Notes under the pieces: model-generated
The model's input: only the letters and a program-made list of their open reading frames with translations
Databases searched by the model: none
Told to the model about the DNA's origin: nothing
In this document: positions 25,140 through 37,000 of the stretch, in pieces
Layout: each line of letters opens with the position of its first letter
How positions within the stretch are numbered: position 1 is the stretch's first letter
Assembly (NCBI GenBank): GCA_013141435.1
Contig: JABFQZ010000006.1
Span: 1 to 64,000, forward strand
DNA length: 64,000 nucleotides
From: Ferruginibacter sp.
GTDB lineage: Bacteria > Bacteroidota > Bacteroidia > Chitinophagales > Chitinophagaceae
Direction: 5' to 3'
Position numbers and translations under genes: made by a program

Positions 25140-28100
25140 ATGTTGAACAAATTATCGAACCATTACCAAAAAGAGATTGCATTAAGTTTTATTGGGGTGT
25201 TTTTCTTGTCTGGGTTAAGTAGCTTAAAGGCACAAATGTATTATGATGCTAATATCGCTTATGTAAATATGCCAAGCTATAATACCAGTTCATATAAACA
25301 AAATGCGAATAGTTTTACTAATAGCAAGAATGCTGTTTATGAAAATAAAACGAAAGCAAATACATTATTTAATGATGATAAAAATCGGAGTAAAGATAAA
25401 GGGAAGAAGGTTGCCAATTCGCCTACAAATAGGCATCACAATTTTAGTGTTTTAAATGGTAAAGCAAAATTAAACCACCCATTTATAGGAGGCCCTAGCC
25501 AACCAGAAATGGCAGGATTTAAATCTGTAGGTACTGATAATATGGTATCCCCTTTTACAGGCGATTTTTCATATAATATTCCATTGTTTGATGTAGGAGG
25601 CTATCCTATTAATATGTTTTATAATAGTGGTATTTCAATGGATCAAGAATCTAGTTGGTTGGGACTTGGTTGGAATATAAACCCTGGTACAATTACTAGG
25701 AACATGCGTGGTTTGCCTGATGATTTTAATGGTGCAGATAAAGTAGTAAAGACACAGAGTTTTAGAGATGATAAAACTTATGGTATTACAACAGGTGCCA
25801 ATATAAAAATTGCTGGGTTTAAAATATTAAATGTTGGAGCAAGTTGGGGTTTAGCATGGAATAATAAATTAGGTATTTCGGCTGAAGCTGGTATAAATGC
25901 AGCTTTGAGTATTGGAGGAAAAAATGGAGACACAAAAACAGCCCCTTTAAAATTAAGTGCATCTTTGAATGGTAGTTCTCGGAATGGAGCTAGCTTTTCG
26001 CCTACAATTCAATTAATGGCAAATTCAACTGGAAACTATAATGCTACAATTGGTGTAGGATACACATATAATTCTCGGCGTGGATTGACAGATATGCATG
26101 TTAGTACAAATGCATCTTTAGGTAATAATAATTTGTATCAAGGAACATCGTCTTTATCATTTGCATACCCGTCGATTATGCCATCTATAAGTAAACCATT
26201 TACACGTGCTAATTATAGTTTAGATTTTTCAATGGGTTTTGAAATGTTTTCTGTTGAACCACATTTCAAATTCCATGGTTATTATAGCAAAATGTATTTA
26301 GCAAATTCAGATAAAAAAACTGAACATAAGGCTTATGGAATGTTAAATTTGCAAAAAGCCGAAGGAAATGATGACGCATTGTTAGATTTTAATAGAGCTA
26401 ATGATGGAGTTTATACACCAAATTCGCCAACAATTGCATTACCTGTTTACACTTACGATGTATTCAATATTAGTGGGGAAGGTACAGGTGGTTCTTTTCG
26501 AGCATACAGAGGAGATGTTGGGCACATGAGAGACGCAAAAGTAAAAACAAAAGAAAATGCTTATGGTATTGGCGTAGATTTAGGATTTGCTTCGACAACA
26601 CATGTAGGGGCAGATTTAAGTTATGTTCACACACCAACCGAGGCTGGTGACTGGTCTACAAATAATATGGCAAAATCTACATTTGCTTTTCAAAATAATG
26701 ATGGTACATATCAAGCCGCTTATTTTAAAAACCCGAATGAAAAAACTGTTCCTGATCCCACATTTCAAAACGCTGTAGCTAACGAAGATTTGGTTCGGTT
26801 GAAAATGACAAATACAGCCTCTGCAAACCCAATGCTCTTGTCAAAATTAATTCGTTATGATGCTAATAAAAACTTTTTGGGGGAAAAATCAATTTCAACC
26901 AATGATACAAAAAAAGTAAGTAGAGATAAACGTACGCAAGTTATAAGCTTTTTAACTGCCGAAGAAAGTGAAAGAATTGGTATGAATAAAAAAATATACT
27001 CCTACAATACACAAGGAATAAATGAAAACCATACTATTTTTAGTGTTAATTGCAATAAAGCAGGCATTGATTCTTTTTATAGAAACCAAGAAGCTGAACG
27101 TAGCACTAACCCTCCTGACCTTACAAGCACAGAAGATGGTGGAGTATTTCGTAAGGCTCATCATATTTCTGAAATAGATGTACTTGGCAGTGATGGAAAA
27201 AAATATGTGTATGGGTTGCCTGTTTATAATAAGAAACAGTACAATGTAACTTTTAATATTGACCAAAGCCAGAAAAAAAGCGATTCAAAAGCATTGTATG
27301 CAAATGGAGAAGATAATACAACGGGCAACACAAAAGGTAGGGATTGGTTCATGGAAAAAGAAGAAATGCCAGCTTATACCCATTCGTATTTATTAACGGA
27401 ATTGACTTCGCCCAACTATGTGGATGTTACAGGAAATGGCATCACAGAAGACGATATGGGTGATGCAGTAAAGTTTAATTACTCAAAAGCGGATGATTAT
27501 AAATGGCGTACTCCAGTAGGAAAAGATGGTGATGAAGTAGGCACTGGTAGTTATAGTTCAGGACTAAAGACAGATGAAAAAGATGATAAGGCACATTACA
27601 TTTATGGAGAAAGGGAAGCGTGGTATATGTACTCAATTGAATCTAAAAATATGGTAGCACGCTTTTATTTGAAAAGCGATAGAAAAGATGGACGACCTGT
27701 TACGGGTGAAAGTGGCGCATTGGATTTAAGTGCAAACAAGGGAATGAAAAGATTGGATAAAATTTCATTATTTTCAAAAGGAGATTTGGCAAAATTGGGA
27801 GATGCTGCAAAACCAATAAAAACGGTTCGTTTCTTTCAAAGTTATAAGCTTTGTAAAAATGTACCTGCTGCAAATGATTTGGGAAGTAATATCGAATACG
27901 GACAAGGAAAACTTACTTTAGATAGTTTATGGGTTACCTACAATGGAAACCAACGCAAACCTAAAAGCAGGTACGTATTTTATTACCCGGACAATACCAA
28001 TAACCCAAATTATAATTTTGACCAAAGCGATAGGTGGAGTAGTTATAAACCAAAAACTGACAATCCCAATAGTCTTTCCAACGAAGAGTATCCTTATAGC

Positions 28101-31100
28101 ATACAAAACCAAACCAAAGCAGATAAAAATGTAGCAGCTTGGACGATGAATAAAATATTAATGCCATCAGGAGGCGTAATAAATATTGATTACGAATCGG
28201 ATACTTATGCTTACGTACAAAATAAAAAGGCTGCAAGTATGTGTCAAGTACTTGGTTTTGGTACTAGTGGGATAGCATTGCCAAGTATTACAGAGTTGCC
28301 TAAAATATATGATAACGGAGGTGTAGAAAATGACTATGTATATATTCAATTGCCATACAGTATTACTGCAACAGGTGCTAATGGCAGAGAGGAATTTGCA
28401 GCTCGCTATTTGAAAGATGTAAAACAGTTGTATTTAAAATTAGCCGTAACGATGCCGATGGGTTCAGGATTATCTGGTTTAGATGGTAGTGAAACCATAC
28501 CAGTTTATGCAGATATTGCTGATTATGGTTTAATATCCTCTAGTATTGCATGGGTAAAAGTTGGAAATGTTACTTCAGGACATACTCCAATGGTACAGGG
28601 AGCTTTACAATTTTTAACGCAACAATTACCTGGAAAAGCTTATAAAGGATACGATTTAAGTGAAGAAAGTGGGATGAAATCGGTAATAATGGCTATGGGT
28701 GGAATGCTTACTTCTATTGGAACCATGTTTAGTGGTGAACTAAATAAACTAAAATCTGATTTGAAATGTCAACAAGTAGTATTGGAAAAATCGTTTGCAA
28801 AACTTACACATCCTACACGAAATAAATTTGGAGGAGGGTTAAGGGTAAAGCGTATAACAATAAACGATAATTGGGCTAAAATGACCAATCAATTAAAATC
28901 TACATATGGGCAAGAATATAAATACACAACAACAGAATTGATAAATGATAAATTGGAAACCATTAGTAGTGGAGTTGCATCTTGGGAGCCAAATATTGGT
29001 GCAGATGAAAATCCGCATAGAGAAATAATGCGTTACATGGATCACAATAGAGGTGGTCCGTATGATTTTGGAGCAATTGAAATGCCACTTGGAGAAATGT
29101 TTTACCCCGCTGCAAGTGTAGGTTATAGTAAAGTAGAAGTATTATCAATACATAGAGATACTGTTAAAAATTTACCAACAAGAGAGGTTACAGAATTTTA
29201 CACGAATAAAGATTTTCCTTATAAATCTTCTTGTACAGATTTAACTGGTGATGCCAACTCAAAATATGAGCCAAGTAAAATAATGCAGATATTAAAAATT
29301 GATTGTATGAAAGGTGTAGCACAATCGCAGGGCTTTTTGGTAGAAACTAACGATATGAATGGAAAGGAAAAAAGCAAATCTACTTATACTGCTACAGACC
29401 TTTTAAATCCTGTTTCTTATGTGCAAAATTTTTACAATATTAAACAAGCTACTGACAATTCTTTTGCATTTGAGCATAATTTCCCTACCATTAGCAAGGC
29501 AGATGGTAAAGTTACTTCTGGTTTAATAGGTAGAGATATTGAATTAATGACCGATTTTAGACAACATAGGTCAGAAACATTTACCACTAATATAAGTATT
29601 AATTTTGATATGTTTATGATAGCTGCATTTCCAGTTCCTTTATTCAACTTGTTGCAACCTGTAGTAAGAGAAGGCACTACTTATAGCTCTGCTGCCGTAT
29701 TAAAAGTAGTGAACCATTATGGCATGTTGGATAGTGTGGTAAGCATTGATAAAGGAAGTATGGTAAGTACCAAAAACTTGGTGTATGATGCCGAAACGGG
29801 AAATCCCTTACTTACACGCACACAAAACGAACACAACAAGCCAGTGTATAATTTTAATTATCCAGCGCATTGGGCTTATAGCGGCATGGGTGCTGCTTAC
29901 AAAAATATAGATGCCAAATATTCAGCTATTACTTTTGTACACGGTATTTGGAGAGATGCTACAAATGAGTTTTTAGATACTACTTTCGAAAGTGGAGATG
30001 AAATATATGTAGTAGCAATGAATAGAGATTCTACCCAACCTGTATTACCCTGCGATGACCCATTAGGTTATACGCCTAGCAATTTTCCATGGGCTACACT
30101 TGCAAAAAATGGAGCAAATCGTATATGGGCAGTAAATACGGCTAAAGCTGGAGATGCCAACCCTCACCCTCGTTGGGTATTTATGGATGCTAATGGATAC
30201 CCTTTTAATGCGGTAAATGCCTCTATACGCATTGTGAGGAGTGGCAGACGCAATATGCTTGACCAATCGGTAGCGGCTATTACCAGTTTAAACAACCCAA
30301 TAATTAATGACCAGCTTTTATTTAACGAAGCAACCAATATCATACAAACCACAGCTGCCACTTTTAAAGACAACTGGAGAGTGGATAATAGTTTTTATAG
30401 AAAAATAGAACAAGTGGATTCTAGTGTGTATGCGAGGGTGCACAGAGCGGATTTGATACCAACGGGTTTTGCTAGTGTTGTTTGGGACAAATATAGCACA
30501 TTTAATAGTACTGCTGGTATTAATCACGGAAATCACAGTAGTAATTATACATTTGATAATGGTGATTATATGACTATGTATAAGCATTCAAATCGTGAAT
30601 GGGTATGTAGGAATACTGGGCCGTTTGGGTCTCAGTGTTGTAAGGAGGTATGTGGAAGTTATACCCAAATGAGAGATTTACGAAAAAATATTTTTTTACA
30701 ATTTACAGGGATTCCGCCAGGTACACGCCTCTATAAATCTATGTTAAGCTTGTATTCACATTCCAATAGCACAGTTTCAAATGAAGCTGATGCTACACAT
30801 TCTGGATTACATGGGGCTTCAACCCCACAAGGAACAAGTACAATGTGGGGAGAAGTCTTTGCGTTAAATAGAGGTTGGCTTTCCACAAGTTCAGCCCCCC
30901 AAGCTTGGACAACCACTTATTTTAATAGTAGCAATGTTACAGCAAGTAAGGGTATAATATCACCATCAAACCTAGGGTGGAATAATTATTTTTTAAATCA
31001 AAACACAGATACAAGGGTAAATGTTAGTTTACCAATGAGAACAAGAGATACTGGTCCTTTATCGATGGGGGCTGGGCAGGTTGGCTTTAAGTTGAGCCTA

Positions 31101-33068
31101 GCAAATGATCAAGTAATGCCGGAAAGTTGGGGAGGTCCAGGTACCTACTCGGATTTCCGTTGTTTTTGGTCTAAAAATGTACTAAATGGGGGTAAGACTG
31201 CTTATGTTAAACCAATACTTTCCTATTACTACTACACTTGCGGAGATGTTACACCTGCTAATCTCTATTCCGAAATCGATCCATCCGTAAACACCCTCGT
31301 AACCTGTATAAGAAACATAATAACGGGCAGTTTCTGCCGCTCCAAATTTGAGCGCAAGGGTATGAATCCTTACGTAGAGGGAGTGTTAGGCAATTGGCGG
31401 TTAGATAGCACTTATGCATATTATGGAGCTAGAAAAGAAATAGACCCTGCAGTAACCGTAGATACAAGAACAGCAGGCACCATAAAAGCATATAAAACCT
31501 TTTGGGATTTTGCCAGTACGGGTAGCGCTTTACCAATTACAAGAAACCAACAAGCCACCGATGTGTGGGTATGGAACAGTGCTATTACACAGTACAACAG
31601 AAAAGGTTATGAAATAGAAAATACCGATCCTTTGGGTAGGTTCAATGCTGGCTTATATGGCTATAATCAGCAACTACCAATAGGAGTAGCCAACAATGCA
31701 CGAGTAAGAGAAGTAATGTACGATGGTTTTGAAGATTACGATTATCAAACAAGTGCAGGCTGTATAGATTGCAAGCCACACCGCCAGTTTAACTATACCA
31801 CCAGCATTGCGAGCAATATAGATGCCACACAAAAACATACTGGCAGGTATAGCCTTAGGGTAAATGCCAACAGCAGCATAAAACTGCAAGCACCTATTAC
31901 TAGCCTTGCGGAGTCTGACAGGCCTTATGGCTTAACCATAAAGGGTAGTACTTTTAATTATACAAATACTAGTTTAAGTGGTGGGGGCACTAATGTGCAT
32001 GGACTAAAAGCGAATTGGTTTACTTTTCCATCTAATGGTGCCCATCCACCTTTAGAACCACCAATAAGTAATACTTTGCCACCAGTATATACAGAAAATA
32101 CAACTGATATTAGAGTTTCTGGTTCGGGAAGCCCAAAACCTCAAATTACACAAGAGTATTTTAGTGTAAGGTGGTCAGGCCAAATACAATGCCCTGCAAA
32201 TGGTAATTATAGATTTCGTTCTCAAATGCTAGATGATGGGTATAAAATAAAAATAAATGGTACTACGCTGAGTCACCCTAATCAGTGGGCAGATGGGAAT
32301 ACGCCTAGAGCTGATAGCGACCCTTATGCAATGGTAGTAGGGCAGGTATATACCATAGAAATATGTTATTATAATTGGACAGGGCCTTATGGCTTTAATT
32401 TACAATGGAATAGAGATGGGGGAGGATTTACTTCAATCCCACCAGTAAACCTATATCTCCCAACAGCCACTCAATTTCAAACAGTTACTACTGCTCAGCT
32501 GGCCTGCAATAGGTTAGATAGTAGTCAAGTAAAAGGCAATGCCCTTACCGATACCTTCTCTCTATTACAAGGTCAAAAAATGCTCTTAAGCGCATGGGTA
32601 AAAGTTGGTATAGAAAATTGTTGTTTTCCTGCTACTTATGACGATGGTACAAACAATATAAGTATAACTTTTACCAACCCAGATGGCAGTATGAATACAC
32701 TTCCAGGGGCTGATCATCCATTTAAACCTAGTGGTGCTATAATAGAGGGCTGGCAGCGATACGAAGCAAAATTTGAAGTGCCAAATACTGCTATAAGCAT
32801 TGCTACAGAACTCAAAAATACCAACAGCAGCAAGTCCGTTTTCTTCGACGATCTGCGAATACAACCATGCAATGCCAATATGAAAACATTTGTTTATCAC
32901 AGCAGTAATCTTAGGTTAATGGCAGAGTTAGATGAAAATAATTATGCTAGTTTTTATGAGTATGATGATGATGGTACATTAACGAGGGTAAAAAAAGAAG
33001 CACAACGTGGTGTAAAAACTATTACAGAAACAAGAAGTGCAACACAGAAGAAAATAATAAACGAATAA
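25140..33068 (+). CDS. Giant surface protein: SpvB-like start, PA14, YD tail
   Basis: The 2642-residue product has a signal peptide (SFIGVFFLSGLSSLKAQ, about residues 14-32) and an Asn/Ser-rich linker. Next comes an SpvB/TcB-like opening near residues 115-190 (VSPFTGDFSYNIPLFDVGG; SSWLGLGWNINPGTITR). A large beta-rich region occupies most of the protein. Near residues 2285-2440 is a PA14-like carbohydrate-binding domain (YFSVRWSGQIQCPANGNYRF; LDDGYKIKING), then a carbohydrate-binding-like sandwich with FFDDLRIQPCNANMKTFVY, and the closing YD motif SFYEYDDDGTLTRVKKE. This layout recurs in Bacteroidota upstream of Rhs genes, so it may form part of the shell or delivery unit. That is inference. 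Confidence 0.8.
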   Translation: MLNKLSNHYQKEIALSFIGVFFLSGLSSLKAQMYYDANIAYVNMPSYNTSSYKQNANSFTNSKNAVYENKTKANTLFNDDKNRSKDKGKKVANSPTNRHHNFSVLNGKAKLNHPFIGGPSQPEMAGFKSVGTDNMVSPFTGDFSYNIPLFDVGGYPINMFYNSGISMDQESSWLGLGWNINPGTITRNMRGLPDDFNGADKVVKTQSFRDDKTYGITTGANIKIAGFKILNVGASWGLAWNNKLGISAEAGINAALSIGGKNGDTKTAPLKLSASLNGSSRNGASFSPTIQLMANSTGNYNATIGVGYTYNSRRGLTDMHVSTNASLGNNNLYQGTSSLSFAYPSIMPSISKPFTRANYSLDFSMGFEMFSVEPHFKFHGYYSKMYLANSDKKTEHKAYGMLNLQKAEGNDDALLDFNRANDGVYTPNSPTIALPVYTYDVFNISGEGTGGSFRAYRGDVGHMRDAKVKTKENAYGIGVDLGFASTTHVGADLSYVHTPTEAGDWSTNNMAKSTFAFQNNDGTYQAAYFKNPNEKTVPDPTFQNAVANEDLVRLKMTNTASANPMLLSKLIRYDANKNFLGEKSISTNDTKKVSRDKRTQVISFLTAEESERIGMNKKIYSYNTQGINENHTIFSVNCNKAGIDSFYRNQEAERSTNPPDLTSTEDGGVFRKAHHISEIDVLGSDGKKYVYGLPVYNKKQYNVTFNIDQSQKKSDSKALYANGEDNTTGNTKGRDWFMEKEEMPAYTHSYLLTELTSPNYVDVTGNGITEDDMGDAVKFNYSKADDYKWRTPVGKDGDEVGTGSYSSGLKTDEKDDKAHYIYGEREAWYMYSIESKNMVARFYLKSDRKDGRPVTGESGALDLSANKGMKRLDKISLFSKGDLAKLGDAAKPIKTVRFFQSYKLCKNVPAANDLGSNIEYGQGKLTLDSLWVTYNGNQRKPKSRYVFYYPDNTNNPNYNFDQSDRWSSYKPKTDNPNSLSNEEYPYSIQNQTKADKNVAAWTMNKILMPSGGVINIDYESDTYAYVQNKKAASMCQVLGFGTSGIALPSITELPKIYDNGGVENDYVYIQLPYSITATGANGREEFAARYLKDVKQLYLKLAVTMPMGSGLSGLDGSETIPVYADIADYGLISSSIAWVKVGNVTSGHTPMVQGALQFLTQQLPGKAYKGYDLSEESGMKSVIMAMGGMLTSIGTMFSGELNKLKSDLKCQQVVLEKSFAKLTHPTRNKFGGGLRVKRITINDNWAKMTNQLKSTYGQEYKYTTTELINDKLETISSGVASWEPNIGADENPHREIMRYMDHNRGGPYDFGAIEMPLGEMFYPAASVGYSKVEVLSIHRDTVKNLPTREVTEFYTNKDFPYKSSCTDLTGDANSKYEPSKIMQILKIDCMKGVAQSQGFLVETNDMNGKEKSKSTYTATDLLNPVSYVQNFYNIKQATDNSFAFEHNFPTISKADGKVTSGLIGRDIELMTDFRQHRSETFTTNISINFDMFMIAAFPVPLFNLLQPVVREGTTYSSAAVLKVVNHYGMLDSVVSIDKGSMVSTKNLVYDAETGNPLLTRTQNEHNKPVYNFNYPAHWAYSGMGAAYKNIDAKYSAITFVHGIWRDATNEFLDTTFESGDEIYVVAMNRDSTQPVLPCDDPLGYTPSNFPWATLAKNGANRIWAVNTAKAGDANPHPRWVFMDANGYPFNAVNASIRIVRSGRRNMLDQSVAAITSLNNPIINDQLLFNEATNIIQTTAATFKDNWRVDNSFYRKIEQVDSSVYARVHRADLIPTGFASVVWDKYSTFNSTAGINHGNHSSNYTFDNGDYMTMYKHSNREWVCRNTGPFGSQCCKEVCGSYTQMRDLRKNIFLQFTGIPPGTRLYKSMLSLYSHSNSTVSNEADATHSGLHGASTPQGTSTMWGEVFALNRGWLSTSSAPQAWTTTYFNSSNVTASKGIISPSNLGWNNYFLNQNTDTRVNVSLPMRTRDTGPLSMGAGQVGFKLSLANDQVMPESWGGPGTYSDFRCFWSKNVLNGGKTAYVKPILSYYYYTCGDVTPANLYSEIDPSVNTLVTCIRNIITGSFCRSKFERKGMNPYVEGVLGNWRLDSTYAYYGARKEIDPAVTVDTRTAGTIKAYKTFWDFASTGSALPITRNQQATDVWVWNSAITQYNRKGYEIENTDPLGRFNAGLYGYNQQLPIGVANNARVREVMYDGFEDYDYQTSAGCIDCKPHRQFNYTTSIASNIDATQKHTGRYSLRVNANSSIKLQAPITSLAESDRPYGLTIKGSTFNYTNTSLSGGGTNVHGLKANWFTFPSNGAHPPLEPPISNTLPPVYTENTTDIRVSGSGSPKPQITQEYFSVRWSGQIQCPANGNYRFRSQMLDDGYKIKINGTTLSHPNQWADGNTPRADSDPYAMVVGQVYTIEICYYNWTGPYGFNLQWNRDGGGFTSIPPVNLYLPTATQFQTVTTAQLACNRLDSSQVKGNALTDTFSLLQGQKMLLSAWVKVGIENCCFPATYDDGTNNISITFTNPDGSMNTLPGADHPFKPSGAIIEGWQRYEAKFEVPNTAISIATELKNTNSSKSVFFDDLRIQPCNANMKTFVYHSSNLRLMAELDENNYASFYEYDDDGTLTRVKKEAQRGVKTITETRSATQKKIINE

Positions 33069-33136
33069 ACTCAAATATCTAAATCTAGTAAAAGATTTTT
33101 TAAAAGAAATCAAGGTTGAAATTTAAAAACGTATAA

Positions 33137-33940
33137 ATGAAAAAATATAAAATTATAATACTTGCAATCGTCATGTGTTGTAGCATCAAAATACAAGCAC
33201 AAAATACTTCTGCGACTGCTGCTATAACGCAGACTATGCAAAGCATTTATCAAAACTATGATAGTATTAAATATCTAAGCTTTGATGTAAAGTTTAATTA
33301 TGGGAGTGATACACTATTAGGCAAATTCGATATAGAACAAATGGATGGTAGTTATACGATGGCTGGAAAAAGAGCCAAATATCGTTTGGGCGATATAGAT
33401 TTTATGCAAAACGATTCTTTTTTTATTGCTGTGTATAATAAGGATAAATTGATATTAGTTGATGAACCAAAGACAATTAATATTGGTAGTCAATTACCAT
33501 TACGTCAACAAATGGACAGCCTCATGTTAAGCTATGCAAACCAATATACGTTTAGCAATTTTAGCCAAAACACAGATACAGGAGTGATTCAATTATTACG
33601 TGCCGATAGTTCTGCACAATTTGATAGGTTTAGTATATCATACGATAATAGGACAAAGATGTTGTATAGTGTGTCTTATGAATATGCAGAGCCCGCAGAA
33701 TTAGATAGTGTCGTAATAAACAGAATGATGGCAAGTTCAGTTTCAACAACTCCTCCGATGCAAAAAAAGCGTTTAACAATTTCATTTCTTAATTACAGAT
33801 TTGATAACTACGATAAAGCTGTTTATGACGAAAACAATTATATCTGGTTTGAAAATGGCGTTTGTAAGCCGACAGCCAAATACGATAATTTTAAAATATA
33901 CTATTCAAAACCTGTGACTAACTATATAGAACAACCCTAG
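33137..33940 (+). CDS. Exported 267-residue protein, possibly LolA-like fold
   Basis: The protein has a signal peptide (KKYKIIILAIVMCCSIKIQAQ) and then a single beta-rich domain: IKYLSFDVKFNYGSDTLLG, DGSYTMAGKRAKYRLGD and FNFSQ-type segments. The order of strands and the Gly-Lys-Arg-Tyr turn resemble LolA/LppX-like lipid-binding folds, but I cannot confirm this. It has no lipobox: Cys14-15 lie inside the hydrophobic core without a matching motif. It lies between the two giant genes (68 and 145 bases from each), so a chaperone or assembly role for the giants is a reasonable guess. Confidence 0.55.
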   Translation: MKKYKIIILAIVMCCSIKIQAQNTSATAAITQTMQSIYQNYDSIKYLSFDVKFNYGSDTLLGKFDIEQMDGSYTMAGKRAKYRLGDIDFMQNDSFFIAVYNKDKLILVDEPKTINIGSQLPLRQQMDSLMLSYANQYTFSNFSQNTDTGVIQLLRADSSAQFDRFSISYDNRTKMLYSVSYEYAEPAELDSVVINRMMASSVSTTPPMQKKRLTISFLNYRFDNYDKAVYDENNYIWFENGVCKPTAKYDNFKIYYSKPVTNYIEQP

Positions 33941-34085
33941 TAAAGAATGTATAGAATATGAAGAAAGTAAATGTTTTGTAGTTAAGATAGTGCCCCTTAA
34001 ATGGGTAAACAACAGCAATGGAAATTAGCCATTGAAAATAAATTAAACCCCGTTTGAAGTAAAAAATAGTTGTACCATAAAATAA

Positions 34086-37000
34086 ATGTTTATGCGTTTT
34101 ATTAGTAAAAAATTGTTTCGTTTTTTATTCGCTGTGTTGCTTGCCAATACTGTATTGCCAGCAAGTGCTGCTACTGACCCTGTAGTAACTAAGCCATTAT
34201 TAGGGAGTGAGAATAAAGTGATTTTAAATGCGGAAAGTTATGCAAGGGATACAAAGTATTTTGCCTTATCTCAAGCCAATAAAGACAGTGTAAAGAATAA
34301 CAGTATTGTTAATATGGTAGGAGTAGGTATTGAGGAACAAAGTAACTTTTACATTCGTAGTAATTTTACAGTACAAATAACTTTACAAATTATTAGTTAC
34401 GATAAAAACGATGTAGTAACTGGTACAAAAAATAAGCTCTTTACTATTAATTATGATACAGCAAGCGGGGCAAAGTATAGAAGTTTTGATGATACTACTT
34501 TTCAGAATGCTTACTCTGTAAGGGTTAAAATTCTTAGTATTGATAGTGGTACTGTTAACTGGCCAGTAAGCAAAGTAATAAAAGTAGAAAATCAATTAAC
34601 AGCAACGAGGGATTATTATTTTAACTGTAATCTTGCCATAATAGGATTAAATGATTCTTTGTTTGTAGCCAATAATGAATTAAGTGCATTTTGGCTTCAA
34701 TCATCTGATAATACCAATGCAGGAATTACAGAGTATGATTTAGAATGGGCATGGGTTGATGAAGGCTCAGTTGATGGCTTTAAAAATGGCAGCAATTATA
34801 TTCAAGAGTCCATATTTGCAAACAATGCCACAAGGGTAAGTATTTCGAGCTCTATTGCTTACTATAATATTCCTTTGTTGTATGATGATACAGGAAGAAT
34901 ATTTATTAGGGTAAGACCAGTACAATTAAGAACAGATGGGCAAAGAGTAGAAGGAAAATGGAGTTGGATTACAAACGACCCGAACCAACCAGACCAAAGT
35001 GCCACCCCATTATTTTATACCTACTACGGACACGAGGATAATTTAAACTGGCAAGCAAGTACAAGTTTTGCTGAAGAAGGAAAACGTAAATCTGTAGTAC
35101 AATATTTTGATGGTAGTCTTCGTAATAGACAAACAGTAACCAAAGACAATACAAGCAATACAACCGTAGTTGCAGAATCTTTTTATGACTATCAAGGTAG
35201 GGCAGTAATACAAGTATTACCAGCACCAACTTTAAATACTGCTATTGGTTATGCTCGTAATTTTAATAGAGGCATTGGCGAACAAGAGTACCCAAAAACG
35301 CTATATGATAAATTAGACATTGGTGCAAGTGTATGTAGTAGTCCTGCTAAACCATTTAATACAGTTTTTGGTACAGCCAATTATTATTCTGCTAAAAACC
35401 CAATGTTACTTACTGATGCTTCGAGTAAATATATACCCGATGCTACAGATAATAATCCTAACGAGGCGTATGCTTTTACCGAAACTAGGCTTAATCCTGA
35501 TGGTAGAGTAGCCGCACAAGGAGGCGTAGGCGTTACCCATCAAATCGGCAGTGGTCACGAAACGAAATATTTTTACGAATCTCCAGCACAACAGGAATTA
35601 GATGCTTTGTTTGGCACAGATGTAGGTATTGCAAGTCATTATTTTAAAAATATTGTGCAAGATGCCAATGGTCAATTTAGTGTAAGTTATGCAGACATGC
35701 ATGGTCGTACAGTAGCAACAGCTCTTGCAGGAGAAACGCCCAAAAATGCAGATGGCACACCCATGTTAGATGCATTAAGCAGCCAAAATGAAACGCAGTT
35801 TACTAAACAATTATTAGACAATGAAACAAATCGTGTAATTGGCAAAAGTATTGTAAGTAGTAAGCCTTTTGTGGTGCTAAAAGACAATAGCACCTATTTT
35901 TTTGATTACAGTCTTGCTGCTAAACAATTGAGTTTACTAAGTTGTAACAGCCAACCTATTTGTTATGATTGTTTGTATAAATTAAAATTTACTATTAGTT
36001 CTGATTGTGACAAGCAATTGATTTATGAAGATAGCAGTACAAATTTTACAATAGGTCAATACATCAATCAATGTAATAATGGAAACGCTAACCAAGGTTT
36101 CGTAAAACATTTTAATAAAACTTTAAACAAGGGAAGTTATACAGTTACCAAAGTGCTAACCCTAAGCACAGAAGCCCAAAATAAATATAGGGATGTATTT
36201 TTACTCAACGATACTTGTAAAAAATTCATTGACTTTTATAACCAAGAATTAGCAGTATTAACTGCAAATAGCAATTGTAACATGACCTGCGAAAGCTGCA
36301 AAGCTGCTATTGGAGCAGATTTTGCAGGTTTTAGAGCAAAGTTTGTAGCTGCATCAGGCATACCCGAACCATTGTCCGCATCAATGGTTATACAGTTACA
36401 GGCAGCTTTTAACGAAGCCTATGCAAACTGCGATAGAATGTGTAATAACAACGACGGATTAGATTTGGTAAGAAGCATTAAAGAAATGATGTTGCAAGAT
36501 GTAACACCACCTTATGGACAATATGCAAAACTGAATGACAATGACCTAACCCCGCCAGTATTATATCAAGAAAAAAGTTATAATATTTTTAAAGAGTTTG
36601 ATTTATCCAATAGAGATGAAGTTTACCATATCCCTTTTTCTTTTTTAACACCTCCATCGTTAAGTGTAAAAACAGACTATAAAATGCCTATTAAATACGA
36701 TGAAAATAATAGTGCACTTCTGGACAGATTACATTATTACAACGAATTTGACCAAGCAGAAACTATAGACCCAACATTACTTACTCCAAAACAATTTGTG
36801 GATAGTTTTAAAACTGAATGGGCAAATCAGTTATTGCCACATCACCCCGAATTTTCAAAATTACGTCTTACTGAAATCACATTAAAACCAACACATCAAT
36901 TTGAAGCACTTTTAGAAAAAGATACTACATGGGCCCAAGCTGCATTGCATGGCTACATTGAAACTATTGTTAATAAAGACCCGTTCTTTACTAAAATCGA

